A stretch of DNA of 46,882 nucleotides, from positions 54,655 through 101,536 of the forward strand of contig NZ_LMLR01000016.1 of NCBI RefSeq assembly GCF_001422645.1, read 5' to 3'. The notes under the pieces were generated by a model. That model was not told where the DNA came from. It did no database searches and worked only from the letters and a program-made list of their open reading frames with translations. Positions 1 to 7,589 of this stretch are shown here, piece after piece. The stretch is from Arthrobacter sp. Leaf69. GTDB lineage: Bacteria > Actinomycetota > Actinomycetes > Actinomycetales > Micrococcaceae. The position numbers were made by a program, and so were the translations under genes. How positions within the stretch are numbered: the stretch's first letter is position 1; each line of letters opens with the position of its first letter.

Positions 1-111
1 GCCAGGGACAACACCGGCGTCCTGTGGTTCTACCCCGGCAACGGCAAAGGATCCTTCCTCACCCGGGTACGAATCGGCAGCGGCTGGAACGCCATGACCG
101 CACTGACATGA
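1..111 (+). CDS. C-terminal end of FG-GAP/VCBS-repeat protein (partial)
   Basis: Frame 1 is open from the window edge to TGA at 109-111 and gives 36 residues. The sequence around LWFYPGNGKGSF followed by an IGSGWN motif is the pattern of FG-GAP/VCBS beta-propeller repeats that end many exported Arthrobacter cell-wall hydrolases and hypothetical surface proteins. Only the last repeat is visible, so the catalytic part, if any, lies outside the window. Assignment to the repeat family is by motif recognition; the function of the whole protein is unknown. Confidence 0.7.
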   Translation, partial: ARDNTGVLWFYPGNGKGSFLTRVRIGSGWNAMTALT

Positions 112-326
112 CTTAGACAGCCAGGCCACCGCTCGGGTCTTCTAAGCTGCGAGACGCCCGGAGCAGACATGAGGAAAGAGGACAGGGGGTCATCGGCCAG
201 GTCCTCTCCCACGATGTTCATCCCGGCACGGACGCAGCACTCGATTCCTACGAGGCCGCGGAGGGTGGCTGCACTAAGGCGAAGGCACCTAGCGTGTCGA
301 CGGGACCCGACGTCGGCCGCTCCTGC

Positions 327-332
327 TAGCTT
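327..332 (+). promoter_or_regulatory. -10 of leaderless promoter (TAGCTT)
   Basis: TAGCTT ends 6 nt before the ATG at 339 and there is no purine-rich ribosome binding site. This fits a transcript starting at or next to the start codon. Confidence 0.4.
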
Positions 333-338
333 CAGCTC

Positions 339-932
339 ATGAGCGAGCTTAGAGAGATTGACGTCGACTACAATTTCTTCGATGACACTCCGGCGGGTAA
401 GGATCCCGACAGTCACAGCCCCACACTCCGGCGATACCACCAGCTCCTATGGAGCAAGCCGCTCCCTGACGGGCGGCCGTTCGAGCTTCACGCTGGGCGC
501 GCTCGCTCACCGTATCTTGTATATGAAGGAGACGGCACGAGAATTGTTCTCGGAAGCGACACGATTGCGACGCGGCATCGAAGGAAATTGATCCACCTCT
601 ACGCGCAGCTTCCAGACGAGGTCAACGATGCGTTTCTGCGACGCTCGTACACGATCTGCGGCTTCATGATCTTCCCAGTCTCTCAGGGCAGCCTCAACCA
701 GAATCGAGGCACTCATCCCCGGATCCAAGACCGATGGGACTTGACCCTCGAAGCGATCCGGCGCTTCTACGAGGGTGGCACGAGTCCCCTGGCCACGACC
801 ATGGATCGTTTTGCGGGCTTTTTCGCGCTATTCGGCTCCTTCGACGGATACGTCAAGCATTTCCATCTCGGCGACTTCGTAGATGAAAGTGGTGCAGTGC
901 GCTTCTTGCTCCCTTTCGACAACTTCGAGTAG
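339..932 (+). CDS. DUF6994-like protein, probably truncated by an in-frame amber codon
   Basis: The frame encodes 197 residues, rich in aromatic and charged residues, with no signal peptide or membrane segment. It resembles the DUF6994 family of unknown function, which I recognise only by overall appearance. After the TAG at 930-932 the same frame stays open for 33 more codons to a second TAG at 1032-1034. That extension (PVLPSDVPTYARY..., then an amphipathic helix ending RQRILDATG) looks like genuine protein, so the gene may be a recent nonsense mutant. Base composition is visibly less GC-rich than the neighbours, which could mean foreign origin. The ATG at 339 is supported by a -10 hexamer 6 nt upstream and the lack of another start. 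Confidence 0.65.
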   Translation: MSELREIDVDYNFFDDTPAGKDPDSHSPTLRRYHQLLWSKPLPDGRPFELHAGRARSPYLVYEGDGTRIVLGSDTIATRHRRKLIHLYAQLPDEVNDAFLRRSYTICGFMIFPVSQGSLNQNRGTHPRIQDRWDLTLEAIRRFYEGGTSPLATTMDRFAGFFALFGSFDGYVKHFHLGDFVDESGAVRFLLPFDNFE

Positions 933-1034
933 CCGGTGCTGCCCTCCGACGTCCCAACATACGCTCGTTACCGTCTGGACAGTCTGGAATTATTTGAGGC
1001 ACGCCGCCAGCGCATCCTGGACGCGACCGGGTAG

Positions 1035-1343
1035 TTGCCGCTTCGCGCTCGGCTGATCACCGAACCGGTACGAGGAGCACCGCGAACGACGGGCTCAGTT
1101 CCCGGGCAGGGATGTCCCTCCAAGGTAAGGGCGCCGAGCCGCTGGCGTAATTCAGGACGCCCCGCCGTCGCACACGGTCATTTCAGCAGAAGCGGCAGGC
1201 CGGGGGTCATCCGCGCTGAGCACCACGGAAGCGGACAATACCGCCACCGCGGCTTCCTCGCCCAAAGCGGAACCGCCGGACCTTCACGGGCCCCGTATAT
1301 AGACTGCTCGGGTACGTGTCCCTCGACTTATTAGGAGAAGTTC
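1035..1343. other. Intergenic region without a recognisable gene
   Basis: About 310 nt without a convincing reading frame: the one open frame here has no family resemblance and a poor start. The only useful signal is the promoter-like TAGACT at 1300-1305 near the right end, serving the next gene. Confidence 0.5.
1300..1305 (+). promoter_or_regulatory. Candidate -10 (TAGACT) of the 1344 gene
   Basis: TAGACT lies within TATATAGACT, about 38 nt upstream of the ATG, leaving room for a leader of about 30 nt that contains the AGGAGA ribosome binding site. The -35 is not clear. Confidence 0.4.
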
Positions 1344-1697
1344 ATGAGCTACAGCGGAAGTCCGTCCGAGAAGCCGGTGGCAGCCGGCGACCTGGACCGC
1401 AGCCATATCGGTCAGACTGTGAGCTTTGAACCTAACGACTTCACAGTTGTCTTCGGAACACTCTCCGGCGTCGCCCGGACGGACGCCATGGTGTACCTGT
1501 CTCTTCAGGGCGTGGGCGGCGGCACCCATCTGAAGGACGAGTACGACTTGCCTGTCGGCCACAACGTCTACGTTCAGATGGATCCCCTGAGCAGTGCCAG
1601 CAAAACGCTCTCGGAGGCGGAACGGGTCATCAAGGAGAAGTTCGACGAGATCAAGAAGAATCTCCGGGACCGGGAACAGAAACCCGGTTCCGAGTAA
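1344..1697 (+). CDS. Conserved hypothetical protein, 117 aa
   Basis: A small soluble protein preceded by AGGAGA 7 nt before the ATG. The N-terminal 15 residues are Ser/Gly/Pro-rich. The middle (about 20-80) has alternating hydrophobic residues consistent with a small beta-rich fold. The last 35 residues are a strongly charged helix (EAERVIKEKFDEIKKN). There is no signal peptide, membrane helix or Cys pair, and I do not recognise a named family. It is a single-gene unit, closed by the hairpin terminator at 1719-1745. It is real by codon bias, ribosome binding site and terminator; the function is unknown. Confidence 0.7.
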   Translation: MSYSGSPSEKPVAAGDLDRSHIGQTVSFEPNDFTVVFGTLSGVARTDAMVYLSLQGVGGGTHLKDEYDLPVGHNVYVQMDPLSSASKTLSEAERVIKEKFDEIKKNLRDREQKPGSE

Positions 1698-1718
1698 CCT
1701 GGATCCAGCCAGCGAGGG

Positions 1719-1745
1719 ACCCCGCAGTGCCCGGCACTGCGGGGT
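1719..1745 (+). terminator. Rho-independent terminator
   Basis: An 11-bp perfect stem (ACCCCGCAGTG / CACTGCGGGGT) with a CCCGG loop is followed by TCCTCTGTTTGT. It lies 21 nt after the stop of the 117-aa gene. Confidence 0.8.
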
Positions 1746-1780
1746 TCCTCTGTTTGTCACTATGCCCAGGGCGCCGCCCA

Positions 1781-1786
1781 TAAGAT
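1781..1786 (+). promoter_or_regulatory. -10 of leaderless promoter (TAAGAT)
   Basis: TAAGAT ends 5 nt before the ATG at 1792 and no ribosome binding site is possible in that space. The upstream gene is closed by a terminator, so this gene needs its own promoter. Confidence 0.45.
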
Positions 1787-1791
1787 GAGGC

Positions 1792-2691
1792 ATGGACTTC
1801 GAGGGCACGCTCTGGACGGTTTTGGGGGCCGGGCTGGTCCTGCTGATGCTCGTTGATGTCTTTCGTACGCTCCTTTACCCGCATGGCTCTGGTCCTTTGG
1901 GCCGGGCGATCATGCGCGGATTCTGGCTGGTGTCCAGAAAACTGCGGGGCCGGGGCTCCTTCATCGCGGCACCTTTGGCCATGGCCGCTGTGATTGGAGC
2001 CTGGGCAAGCCTGGCGGCCATCGGCTGGGCCCTGCTCTATCTGCCCCAACTGCCGGCCGGCTTTGTTCACGGACCCGGAGTTCCACAGCGGGGCGACTTT
2101 GCGGAAGCGCTCTACATCTCCCTTGTCACGCTTTCCACTTTGGGGTTCGGCGACATCGTGCCGGCGAATCCGCTGCTCAGGCTGGTTGTGGCCCTCCAGG
2201 CCGTCACCGGCTTCGGGCTGCTGACGGCAACGGTCACCTGGATCCTGCAGATGTACCCGGCCCTGAACCGCCGCCGGACCCTTGCCCACCAGCTGAACCT
2301 GTTCAGGGAGGCTGCAGGTCCGTCGGGTGTACTGTCGCTGGACCCCGGGCATGCTGCCGGACTACTGGAATCAATGGCCGGAAACGTGGCGTCGGTGAGC
2401 ATAGATCTGCTTGCGTTCCATGAAACCTATTACTTCCGTGAAATCGAGCAGCGCGGCTCCCTGCCCGCCACTGTGGCCTACGCCCAGGACCTGGCATCCC
2501 AGGCCCAGCACAGCGACAGCCTCGAACTCCAGTTCGCCGGACGGATGCTCCACGCATCGCTGGACGCTCTCGCGGAGGTCCTTCGCGGCAAATTCGGCCA
2601 TACAGGAGCCACATCGTCCGCCGTCTTCGACAGCTACGAGCGACACCACCGACACCTGCGGCGCGGGAAACCGGACACGGACGTACCCTAG
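1792..2691 (+). CDS. Two-pore-helix potassium channel family protein
   Basis: 299 aa, an integral membrane channel of the Ion_trans_2 type. Hydrophobic segments lie at about 7-27 and 58-82, then a re-entrant pore helix and the filter T116-L-G-F-G-D121, then a last membrane helix at about 128-150. The TxGFGD filter is the K+-selective signature (GYG/GFG). The remaining 150 residues are cytoplasmic and mostly helical, with no recognisable RCK/TrkA nucleotide-binding motif, so the gating ligand is not evident. It should act in the membrane as a passive K+ pathway. It is expressed alone from an apparent leaderless promoter. Confidence 0.85.
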   Translation: MDFEGTLWTVLGAGLVLLMLVDVFRTLLYPHGSGPLGRAIMRGFWLVSRKLRGRGSFIAAPLAMAAVIGAWASLAAIGWALLYLPQLPAGFVHGPGVPQRGDFAEALYISLVTLSTLGFGDIVPANPLLRLVVALQAVTGFGLLTATVTWILQMYPALNRRRTLAHQLNLFREAAGPSGVLSLDPGHAAGLLESMAGNVASVSIDLLAFHETYYFREIEQRGSLPATVAYAQDLASQAQHSDSLELQFAGRMLHASLDALAEVLRGKFGHTGATSSAVFDSYERHHRHLRRGKPDTDVP

Positions 2692-2695
2692 ACAT

Positions 2696-2711
2696 GTGAC
2701 CAATCAGTCAC
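2696..2711 (+). promoter_or_regulatory. Inverted repeat GTGAC-N6-GTCAC, candidate operator
   Basis: A perfect 5-bp inverted repeat with a 6-nt spacer ends 1 nt before the TATTCT -10 hexamer of the ArsR-SRPBCC gene. It begins 4 nt after the stop of the channel gene. The position is right for a repressor site, plausibly autoregulatory. Confidence 0.5.
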
Positions 2712-2712
2712 C

Positions 2713-2718
2713 TATTCT
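2713..2718 (+). promoter_or_regulatory. -10 of leaderless promoter (TATTCT)
   Basis: TATTCT ends 6 nt before the GTG at 2725, with no ribosome binding site. It supports the GTG as the true start. Confidence 0.5.
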
Positions 2719-2724
2719 GGAGCT

Positions 2725-3474
2725 GTGGACGCCGTATTCAAGGCCCTTGCCGACGCCACCCGCCGCGATCTCCTGGATGAACTCTTCAGGAACGACGGGC
2801 AGACCCTCCACGCTCTTGAGGCCCGCTTCGAGATGACCCGCTACGGCGTAATGAAGCACCTCAAAGTTTTGGAGGACGCCGGCCTGGTGGTGACCCGCCG
2901 TCGGGGGCGCGAGAAACTCCATTTCCTGAATCCGGTACCCATCCGGCTGGTCCACGACCGCTGGGTGAGCAAATATGCCGAACCATGGGCCGCTGGCCTC
3001 AGCGACCTCAAAACCAGATTGGAAAGTCCCATGGAAAAGATCTTCGAAATCTATATCAAGACCACCCCGGAGCGGCTCTGGGAGGCCATCACGGACGGCG
3101 AGATCCGCAGCAAGTACCAGTTCGGGTCCGTCATCACCTCGGACTGGACGCCGGGATCCCGGTTCGAGATGGCACCCAAGGGCGGCGAACCCCTGGGCGA
3201 GGGCGAAAACCTGGAGGTTGACCCGCCCCGCCGGCTCGTCCAAAGCATGCGCGCGCTCTGGGGCGAGGACGTCAAGGCCGAAGGCACGTCCCGGATCACC
3301 TGGGAGATCGAACCGGTGGGCGATTCCTGCCGCCTGACCGTCACCCACGACCAGCTCCGCGAAGGCGCCAACGACCAGCTCTACGGCGGCTGGCCGATGA
3401 TCCTCTCCGGCCTGAAGACCTGGCTGGAAACCGGTGAACTCCTCACCACCCCCGGCTCCCTGATGTACACCTGA
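2725..3474 (+). CDS. ArsR-type HTH fused to SRPBCC (AHSA1-like) domain
   Basis: 249 aa from a GTG start. Residues 1-100 are an ArsR-like winged helix (FKALADATRRDLLDELF, then the recognition helix region TRYGVMKHLKVLEDAGLV and a basic wing). Residues 103-249 are an AHSA1/START-like SRPBCC domain (KIFEIYIKTTPERLWEAITDG...). In the ArsR part I see no metal-binding Cys or His cluster, so regulation by a hydrophobic ligand held in the SRPBCC pocket is more likely than metal sensing. That is an inference. The palindrome at 2696-2711 suggests autoregulation. The same fusion order is known in actinobacteria; the ligand is not. Confidence 0.85.
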   Translation: MDAVFKALADATRRDLLDELFRNDGQTLHALEARFEMTRYGVMKHLKVLEDAGLVVTRRRGREKLHFLNPVPIRLVHDRWVSKYAEPWAAGLSDLKTRLESPMEKIFEIYIKTTPERLWEAITDGEIRSKYQFGSVITSDWTPGSRFEMAPKGGEPLGEGENLEVDPPRRLVQSMRALWGEDVKAEGTSRITWEIEPVGDSCRLTVTHDQLREGANDQLYGGWPMILSGLKTWLETGELLTTPGSLMYT

Positions 3475-3478
3475 GGCG

Positions 3479-3496
3479 GGCCGGCGAGCGCCGGCC
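3479..3496 (+). terminator. GC-rich hairpin after ArsR-SRPBCC gene
   Basis: Perfect 8-bp arms GGCCGGCG/CGCCGGCC with a 2-nt centre lie 5 nt after the stop. There is no T-tract, so a terminator role is uncertain. Confidence 0.35.
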
Positions 3497-3681
3497 GGAC
3501 GCCGCCGTCGTCGTTGAATCCCCGGGCCTACGGGCGCCTCGACCGAGCACCTTGCCGCCCCTAAACCCCGGCTGTAGCCTGAAAAGCAGATGACGGGCCA
3601 CGCCGCCCACCACCGGTTCCGGGAGGGCCGGGCGGGCTGTGCCCACAGGCTCAGACCCGCCACCGGGAACGGGGAGGCGCG

Positions 3682-5400
3682 ATGTCTACACTCGCAGACG
3701 GCCGGGAAGCCTACGCCGCACGGCGCTGGCCGGACGCCGTCGGGCAGTACACCGCCGCCGACCAGGACGAGGAACTTCCCGCCGGCGATCTGGAACAGCT
3801 GGCCATCTCCGTCATCCTCACCGGCCGGGGCTCCGAGGGGGTGGACATCCTGGCCCGGGCGCACCTGAAGTACCTCGCCGACGGCGACTACCCCGCGGCC
3901 GCCCGCTGCGCCGTCTGGACCGGAATGAACCTCATCCTGCTGGGCGAACCGGCCCGCAGCGCCGGCTGGCTGGCCCGCGCCCGCCGGATCGTCGAGGACC
4001 TGCCCGAGCCCTGCCCCTTCGAGGGCCTGCTGTCCGTCCCTGTCGGGCTGGGCGCCCTCTACCAGGGCGACGGCGCCTCCGCCGCGGAAGCCTTCACCCG
4101 GACTGCCGAGCTGGGTCGGGCGCGCGGCGACGCTGACTCGGCGGCCCTCGGAACGCTGGGCCTTGGGCAGGCAAAGATCATGCTGGGCGAGTTAGACGAC
4201 GGCCTGGCCCTGCTCGACGAAGCCATGGTGGCCGTCACCGTCGGGGAAATCTCCCCGATCCCCGCCGGGATCATCTACTGCGCGGTGATTGAAACCTGCC
4301 ATCTGGCCTTCGATCTGCGCCGCGCCCACGAGTGGACGCGGGCGCTGGACCGGTGGTGCGACGCGCAGCAGAAGCTGGTGGCGTTCAGCGGCCAGTGCCA
4401 GATGCACCGGGCCGAGCTCTACCGGCTGCACGGCGCTTGGACCGAGGCGATCGACGCCGCCAAAACGGCGCAGGACCTCGCCTTCCGTGGCGACCGGATG
4501 GCCACCTACGGCGGCTTCTACCAACAGGCCGAAATCCACCGGCTCCGGGGCGACTTCGACGACGCCGAGGCCGCCTACCTGCACGCCCAGGACACCGGTT
4601 TCCCGGCGCAGCCCGGGCTGGCGCTCCTGCGCCTGGCCCAAGGCAGGCCGGACCAGGCCCAGTCCCTGCTCCGGCAGGCCATGGACGGCATCGACCCCGC
4701 CTACCGGCGCCTGATGCTCGCCGCCCGGGTGGAGATCGAACTGGCAGCAGGCGACGCACCGGCAGCACGGGCCGCCGTGGAGGAGCTGGACTCGCTGTGC
4801 GCCTCGATCGACATGCCCCTGCTGCACGCTCTCGCCGAGCAATCCCAAGCCGCTGTCCTGTTCCACGACGGCGACCCCGGGGCTGCCTTGGTCCCGCTAC
4901 GCCGTGCATGGTCCCGCTGGCTCAGCCTCGACGCACCGTTCGAGGCGGCCCGTTGCCGCGCCCTCCTGGCCAGGGTGTGCGCCGCGCTCGGAGATGAGGA
5001 ATCCGCCCGGCTGGAGCGCGAGGCGGCCCGGGTGGTCTTTTCCGAGCTGGGCGCCGCGCCGGCACTGGCGGAGCTTGAACTGGCGGGGCCTGAACTGGCG
5101 GAACCTGAGCAATCGGCGGCCGCAGCGGCGGACGCCCGGACAGCCCCGGCGCCCAGCACCGGGAACGGCCCTCATCACGCCGCCGATGCCGGGCCGCTCA
5201 CCGCCCGCGAAACCGAGGTGGTCCGGCTCGTCTCCGCCGGACTGAGCAACCGCAACATCGCCGCCGAGCTGTTCATCAGCGAAAAAACGGTGGCCCGGCA
5301 CCTGAGCAATATCTTCACCAAACTGGGGCTGACCTCCCGGGCCGCGGTCACGGCCTACGCCTACCAGCACGGACTCGCCCTGACCTCCCGCCCTGCATAA
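3682..5400 (+). CDS. TPR-repeat LuxR-family transcriptional regulator
   Basis: 572 aa. Residues about 1-460 are helical pairs of TPR type with the usual small/large residue spacing (for example GDFDDAEAAYLHAQD and AWTEAIDAAKTAQDL). A Pro/Ala linker follows, with a short direct repeat (ELAGPELAEPE, about 468-478). Residues about 510-570 form a LuxR/GerE DNA-binding domain (LTARETEVVRLVSAGLSNRNIAAELFISEKTVARHLSNIF). There is no N-terminal Walker-A ATPase, so it is not a full MalT/LAL protein; the TPR array probably senses a partner or ligand. The start is supported by GGGGAGG 4 nt before the ATG. The target genes are unknown; the downstream PQ-loop/monooxygenase pair is a possible but unproven target. 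Confidence 0.85.
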   Translation: MSTLADGREAYAARRWPDAVGQYTAADQDEELPAGDLEQLAISVILTGRGSEGVDILARAHLKYLADGDYPAAARCAVWTGMNLILLGEPARSAGWLARARRIVEDLPEPCPFEGLLSVPVGLGALYQGDGASAAEAFTRTAELGRARGDADSAALGTLGLGQAKIMLGELDDGLALLDEAMVAVTVGEISPIPAGIIYCAVIETCHLAFDLRRAHEWTRALDRWCDAQQKLVAFSGQCQMHRAELYRLHGAWTEAIDAAKTAQDLAFRGDRMATYGGFYQQAEIHRLRGDFDDAEAAYLHAQDTGFPAQPGLALLRLAQGRPDQAQSLLRQAMDGIDPAYRRLMLAARVEIELAAGDAPAARAAVEELDSLCASIDMPLLHALAEQSQAAVLFHDGDPGAALVPLRRAWSRWLSLDAPFEAARCRALLARVCAALGDEESARLEREAARVVFSELGAAPALAELELAGPELAEPEQSAAAAADARTAPAPSTGNGPHHAADAGPLTARETEVVRLVSAGLSNRNIAAELFISEKTVARHLSNIFTKLGLTSRAAVTAYAYQHGLALTSRPA

Positions 5401-5476
5401 AAGTACCCATACCCGGGTTCTCCCCCGCCCCCAAGAAATGGGTGATTCGCCCGATTCGCCGCGACGCTGCGAAAAA

Positions 5477-5482
5477 TAGCGT
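5477..5482 (+). promoter_or_regulatory. -10 of leaderless promoter (TAGCGT)
   Basis: TAGCGT ends 7 nt before the ATG at 5490 and there is no Shine-Dalgarno sequence. It favours this ATG over the upstream ATG at 5442. Confidence 0.4.
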
Positions 5483-5489
5483 TAATGGC

Positions 5490-5789
5490 ATGAACGTTTC
5501 AGTGCTCGCAGGAATGGTGTCCACCGGCCTCTTCGCGGTGAGCTACCTGCCCATGCTGCTCAAGGCCCTCCACACAAGGGATCTTGACTCCTACAGCCTC
5601 GGCTACCTCGCGCTGAGCAACGTCGCCAACGCAGTGCACTCCATCTACGTCTTCAGCCTCCCGCTGGGGCCGATCTGGCTGCTGCACTTCTTCTACGTCG
5701 TCGCCTCCGCGCTGCTGCTCATCTGGTACCTGCGGTTCCGGTCCGGACCCGCCGACCACTCGGCACCGCGGCAGGCACAGCGTTCATAA
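5490..5789 (+). CDS. Small PQ-loop/SemiSWEET-like membrane protein
   Basis: 99 aa with three hydrophobic segments (about 5-22, 40-58, 62-84), the size and layout of one PQ-loop/SemiSWEET half-transporter. The first helix carries SYLPMLLKALHTRDLDSYS, where the Pro-containing helix end and following DS resemble the PQ-loop signature with PM in place of PQ. An upstream in-frame ATG at 5442 would add 16 charged residues but lacks any start signal. The next gene, a flavin monooxygenase, starts 40 nt downstream and probably shares the transcript. The substrate is unknown. Confidence 0.65.
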   Translation: MNVSVLAGMVSTGLFAVSYLPMLLKALHTRDLDSYSLGYLALSNVANAVHSIYVFSLPLGPIWLLHFFYVVASALLLIWYLRFRSGPADHSAPRQAQRS

Positions 5790-5829
5790 CCACCCCACTG
5801 CAGATGCAACTCCAAAGGAGTCACCCACC

Positions 5830-7005
5830 ATGAATACCACCCCAGCAGCTGACACCGCCGGCGCAGCCGGCACTGGCACAGGCGGCACTGGCAAAGTCGG
5901 CCCTGCCGCCGTCGACACCGTCATCATCGGCGCCGGTCAGTCCGGACTGGCGCTGGGCTACTACTTGGCGCAGCAGCGCCAGGACTTTGTCATTCTCGAC
6001 GCCGGCACACGGGTTGGCGATGCGTGGCGGAGCCGCTGGGACTCGCTGCGGCTGTTCACCCCCGCCAAGTACAACGGCCTGCCCGGCCGGCCCTTCCCGG
6101 GCGACCCCCTGGCCTTCCCCACCAAGGACGAGCAGGCGGACTATCTAGAGGACTACGCTTCCCGGTTCCACCTGCCGGTCCGGCCCAACACGGCCGTCAC
6201 CCGGCTGAGCCACGACGGGCAGCGGTTCCAGGTCACGGCCGGGACGCGGCGCTGGACGGCGGCGAACGTCGTCCTCGCCACCGGCGCCTGCCAGCTGCCC
6301 AAGACGCCGGGCTTTGCGGCGGACCTGCCGTCCGACGTCATGCAACTCCACTCCCGCCACTACAAGAACCCGACCCAGCTGAAGCCCGGCCCCGTCCTGG
6401 TGGTGGGGGTGGGCAACTCCGGAGCGGAGATCGCCCTGGAGACCAGCCGCACGCATGAAACCTGGCTGGCCGGCAAGCCGAGTGCCGAGCTCCCGTTCCG
6501 GCACGGCCGGGCCGCGGCGCGCTTTGTGTTCCCGGTGGTCCGCTTCGCCGGGCTGCATGTGCTGACCACCAACACGCCGGTCGGACGCAGGGCGCTGCCC
6601 AAGATTGCTGCCATGGCCAGGCCGCTGATCCGCACCAAGCTCGCGGACCTGCGCGCAGCCGGGGTCCACCTGGTGCCGCGGGTCACCGGAGTTGAGGACG
6701 GCGACGTCATGCTCGACGCCGGCCTACGCCTTCCGGTGGCAAACGTCATCTGGTGCACCGGCTTCACCGAGGCCTACCCCTGGCTGGACATCCCGGCGCT
6801 GCCCGTGAACTGGCGGGAGCAGCAGCACCGCGGGATCGTGGACGCCTTGCCGGGCCTGTACCTGCTGGGGAAGGAGCTCATCTTCGCAGAAGCCTCGGAA
6901 ACCCTCCCGGGCGTGGGCCGGGACGCCAAATACCTGGCGAAGCAGCTCGCCGCCACCCGGGCTCCGCAGCACGCAGCGAAGGCGCAGACCGGGCTGGCGG
7001 CATAA
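5830..7005 (+). CDS. Flavin-containing monooxygenase / CzcO-like NAD(P)/FAD oxidoreductase
   Basis: 391 aa. After a Gly/Ala/Thr-rich N-terminal stretch of about 28 residues comes the FAD Rossmann motif GAGQSG (34-39). A second Rossmann motif, GVGNSG (193-198), binds NADPH, and the ATG element lies between them (VVLATGACQLPKTP). This is the layout of class B monooxygenases and YUCCA/CzcO-type proteins, which use FAD, NADPH and O2 on small lipophilic or amine substrates. The full Baeyer-Villiger fingerprint is not obvious. AAAGGAG lies 9 nt before the ATG. It probably forms an operon with the PQ-loop protein 40 nt upstream. The substrate is not predictable from the sequence. Confidence 0.85.
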   Translation: MNTTPAADTAGAAGTGTGGTGKVGPAAVDTVIIGAGQSGLALGYYLAQQRQDFVILDAGTRVGDAWRSRWDSLRLFTPAKYNGLPGRPFPGDPLAFPTKDEQADYLEDYASRFHLPVRPNTAVTRLSHDGQRFQVTAGTRRWTAANVVLATGACQLPKTPGFAADLPSDVMQLHSRHYKNPTQLKPGPVLVVGVGNSGAEIALETSRTHETWLAGKPSAELPFRHGRAAARFVFPVVRFAGLHVLTTNTPVGRRALPKIAAMARPLIRTKLADLRAAGVHLVPRVTGVEDGDVMLDAGLRLPVANVIWCTGFTEAYPWLDIPALPVNWREQQHRGIVDALPGLYLLGKELIFAEASETLPGVGRDAKYLAKQLAATRAPQHAAKAQTGLAA

Positions 7006-7066
7006 TGCAGTAATTCAGACAGTCGGCTGACCGCCCGATCCGCTTCCGTTCGCGTCCGCAGGGTGC

Positions 7067-7072
7067 CAGAGT
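7067..7072 (+). promoter_or_regulatory. -10 of leaderless promoter (CAGAGT)
   Basis: CAGAGT ends 6 nt before the ATG at 7079, and no ribosome binding site is present. Confidence 0.4.
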
Positions 7073-7078
7073 TGAACT

Positions 7079-7531
7079 ATGAACGAGGAAACCGGCGGAC
7101 TGGTCCTGAACCTGGAATGCACCCTCGATGCTCCCCCGGAAGAAGTCTTCAGGATGCTGACGGAATCGACCGAACTGGCGAAGTGGTGGGGTCCGCAGGG
7201 CTTCACCATCCCGGCAGCCGAACTGAGCCTCACAGAAGGCGGCCGCTACCGGTTCCGCATGGCGCCGCCGGACGGCGAACCGTTCCATCTCGCCGGCGAG
7301 TTCCTGGAGATCGATCCGCCATGGCACCTGGTGTACACCTTCCTATGGGAGGAACCGACGCCGGACGACCGGGAAACCGTCGTCGACCTCTCGCTCGGGA
7401 CTACCGGCGAAGCCACACGCCTGGCGCTCTCGCAGGGACCGTTCCTGACGGAAGAGCGGGTGGACCTGCACCGCAACGGATGGACCGAATCGTTCGAGAA
7501 ATTGCAGGCGGTACTGAACAGCCGCACCTGA
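7079..7531 (+). CDS. SRPBCC family protein (AHSA1-like)
   Basis: 150 aa. The N-terminal LECTLDAPPEEVFRMLTESTELAKWWGPQGF is the typical opening strand-helix of the activator of Hsp90 ATPase (AHSA1)/START-like fold, followed by the beta-strand series ending LVYTFLWEEP and a long C-terminal helix (WTESFEKLQAVL). These are ligand-pocket proteins of about this length. No partner HTH gene sits beside it, unlike the fused version at 2725-3474. The ligand is unknown. Confidence 0.85.
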   Translation: MNEETGGLVLNLECTLDAPPEEVFRMLTESTELAKWWGPQGFTIPAAELSLTEGGRYRFRMAPPDGEPFHLAGEFLEIDPPWHLVYTFLWEEPTPDDRETVVDLSLGTTGEATRLALSQGPFLTEERVDLHRNGWTESFEKLQAVLNSRT

Positions 7532-7577
7532 GACGGTCCCGCGCCCCTGCGATGTCCGGTTCCACCGCCCGCCAAGG

Positions 7578-7583
7578 CAGACT
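7578..7583 (+). promoter_or_regulatory. -10 of leaderless promoter (CAGACT)
   Basis: CAGACT ends 6 nt before the ATG at 7590 (GGAACC between them). The GGAA is too close to the ATG to be an ordinary ribosome binding site. Confidence 0.45.
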
Positions 7584-7589
7584 GGAACC

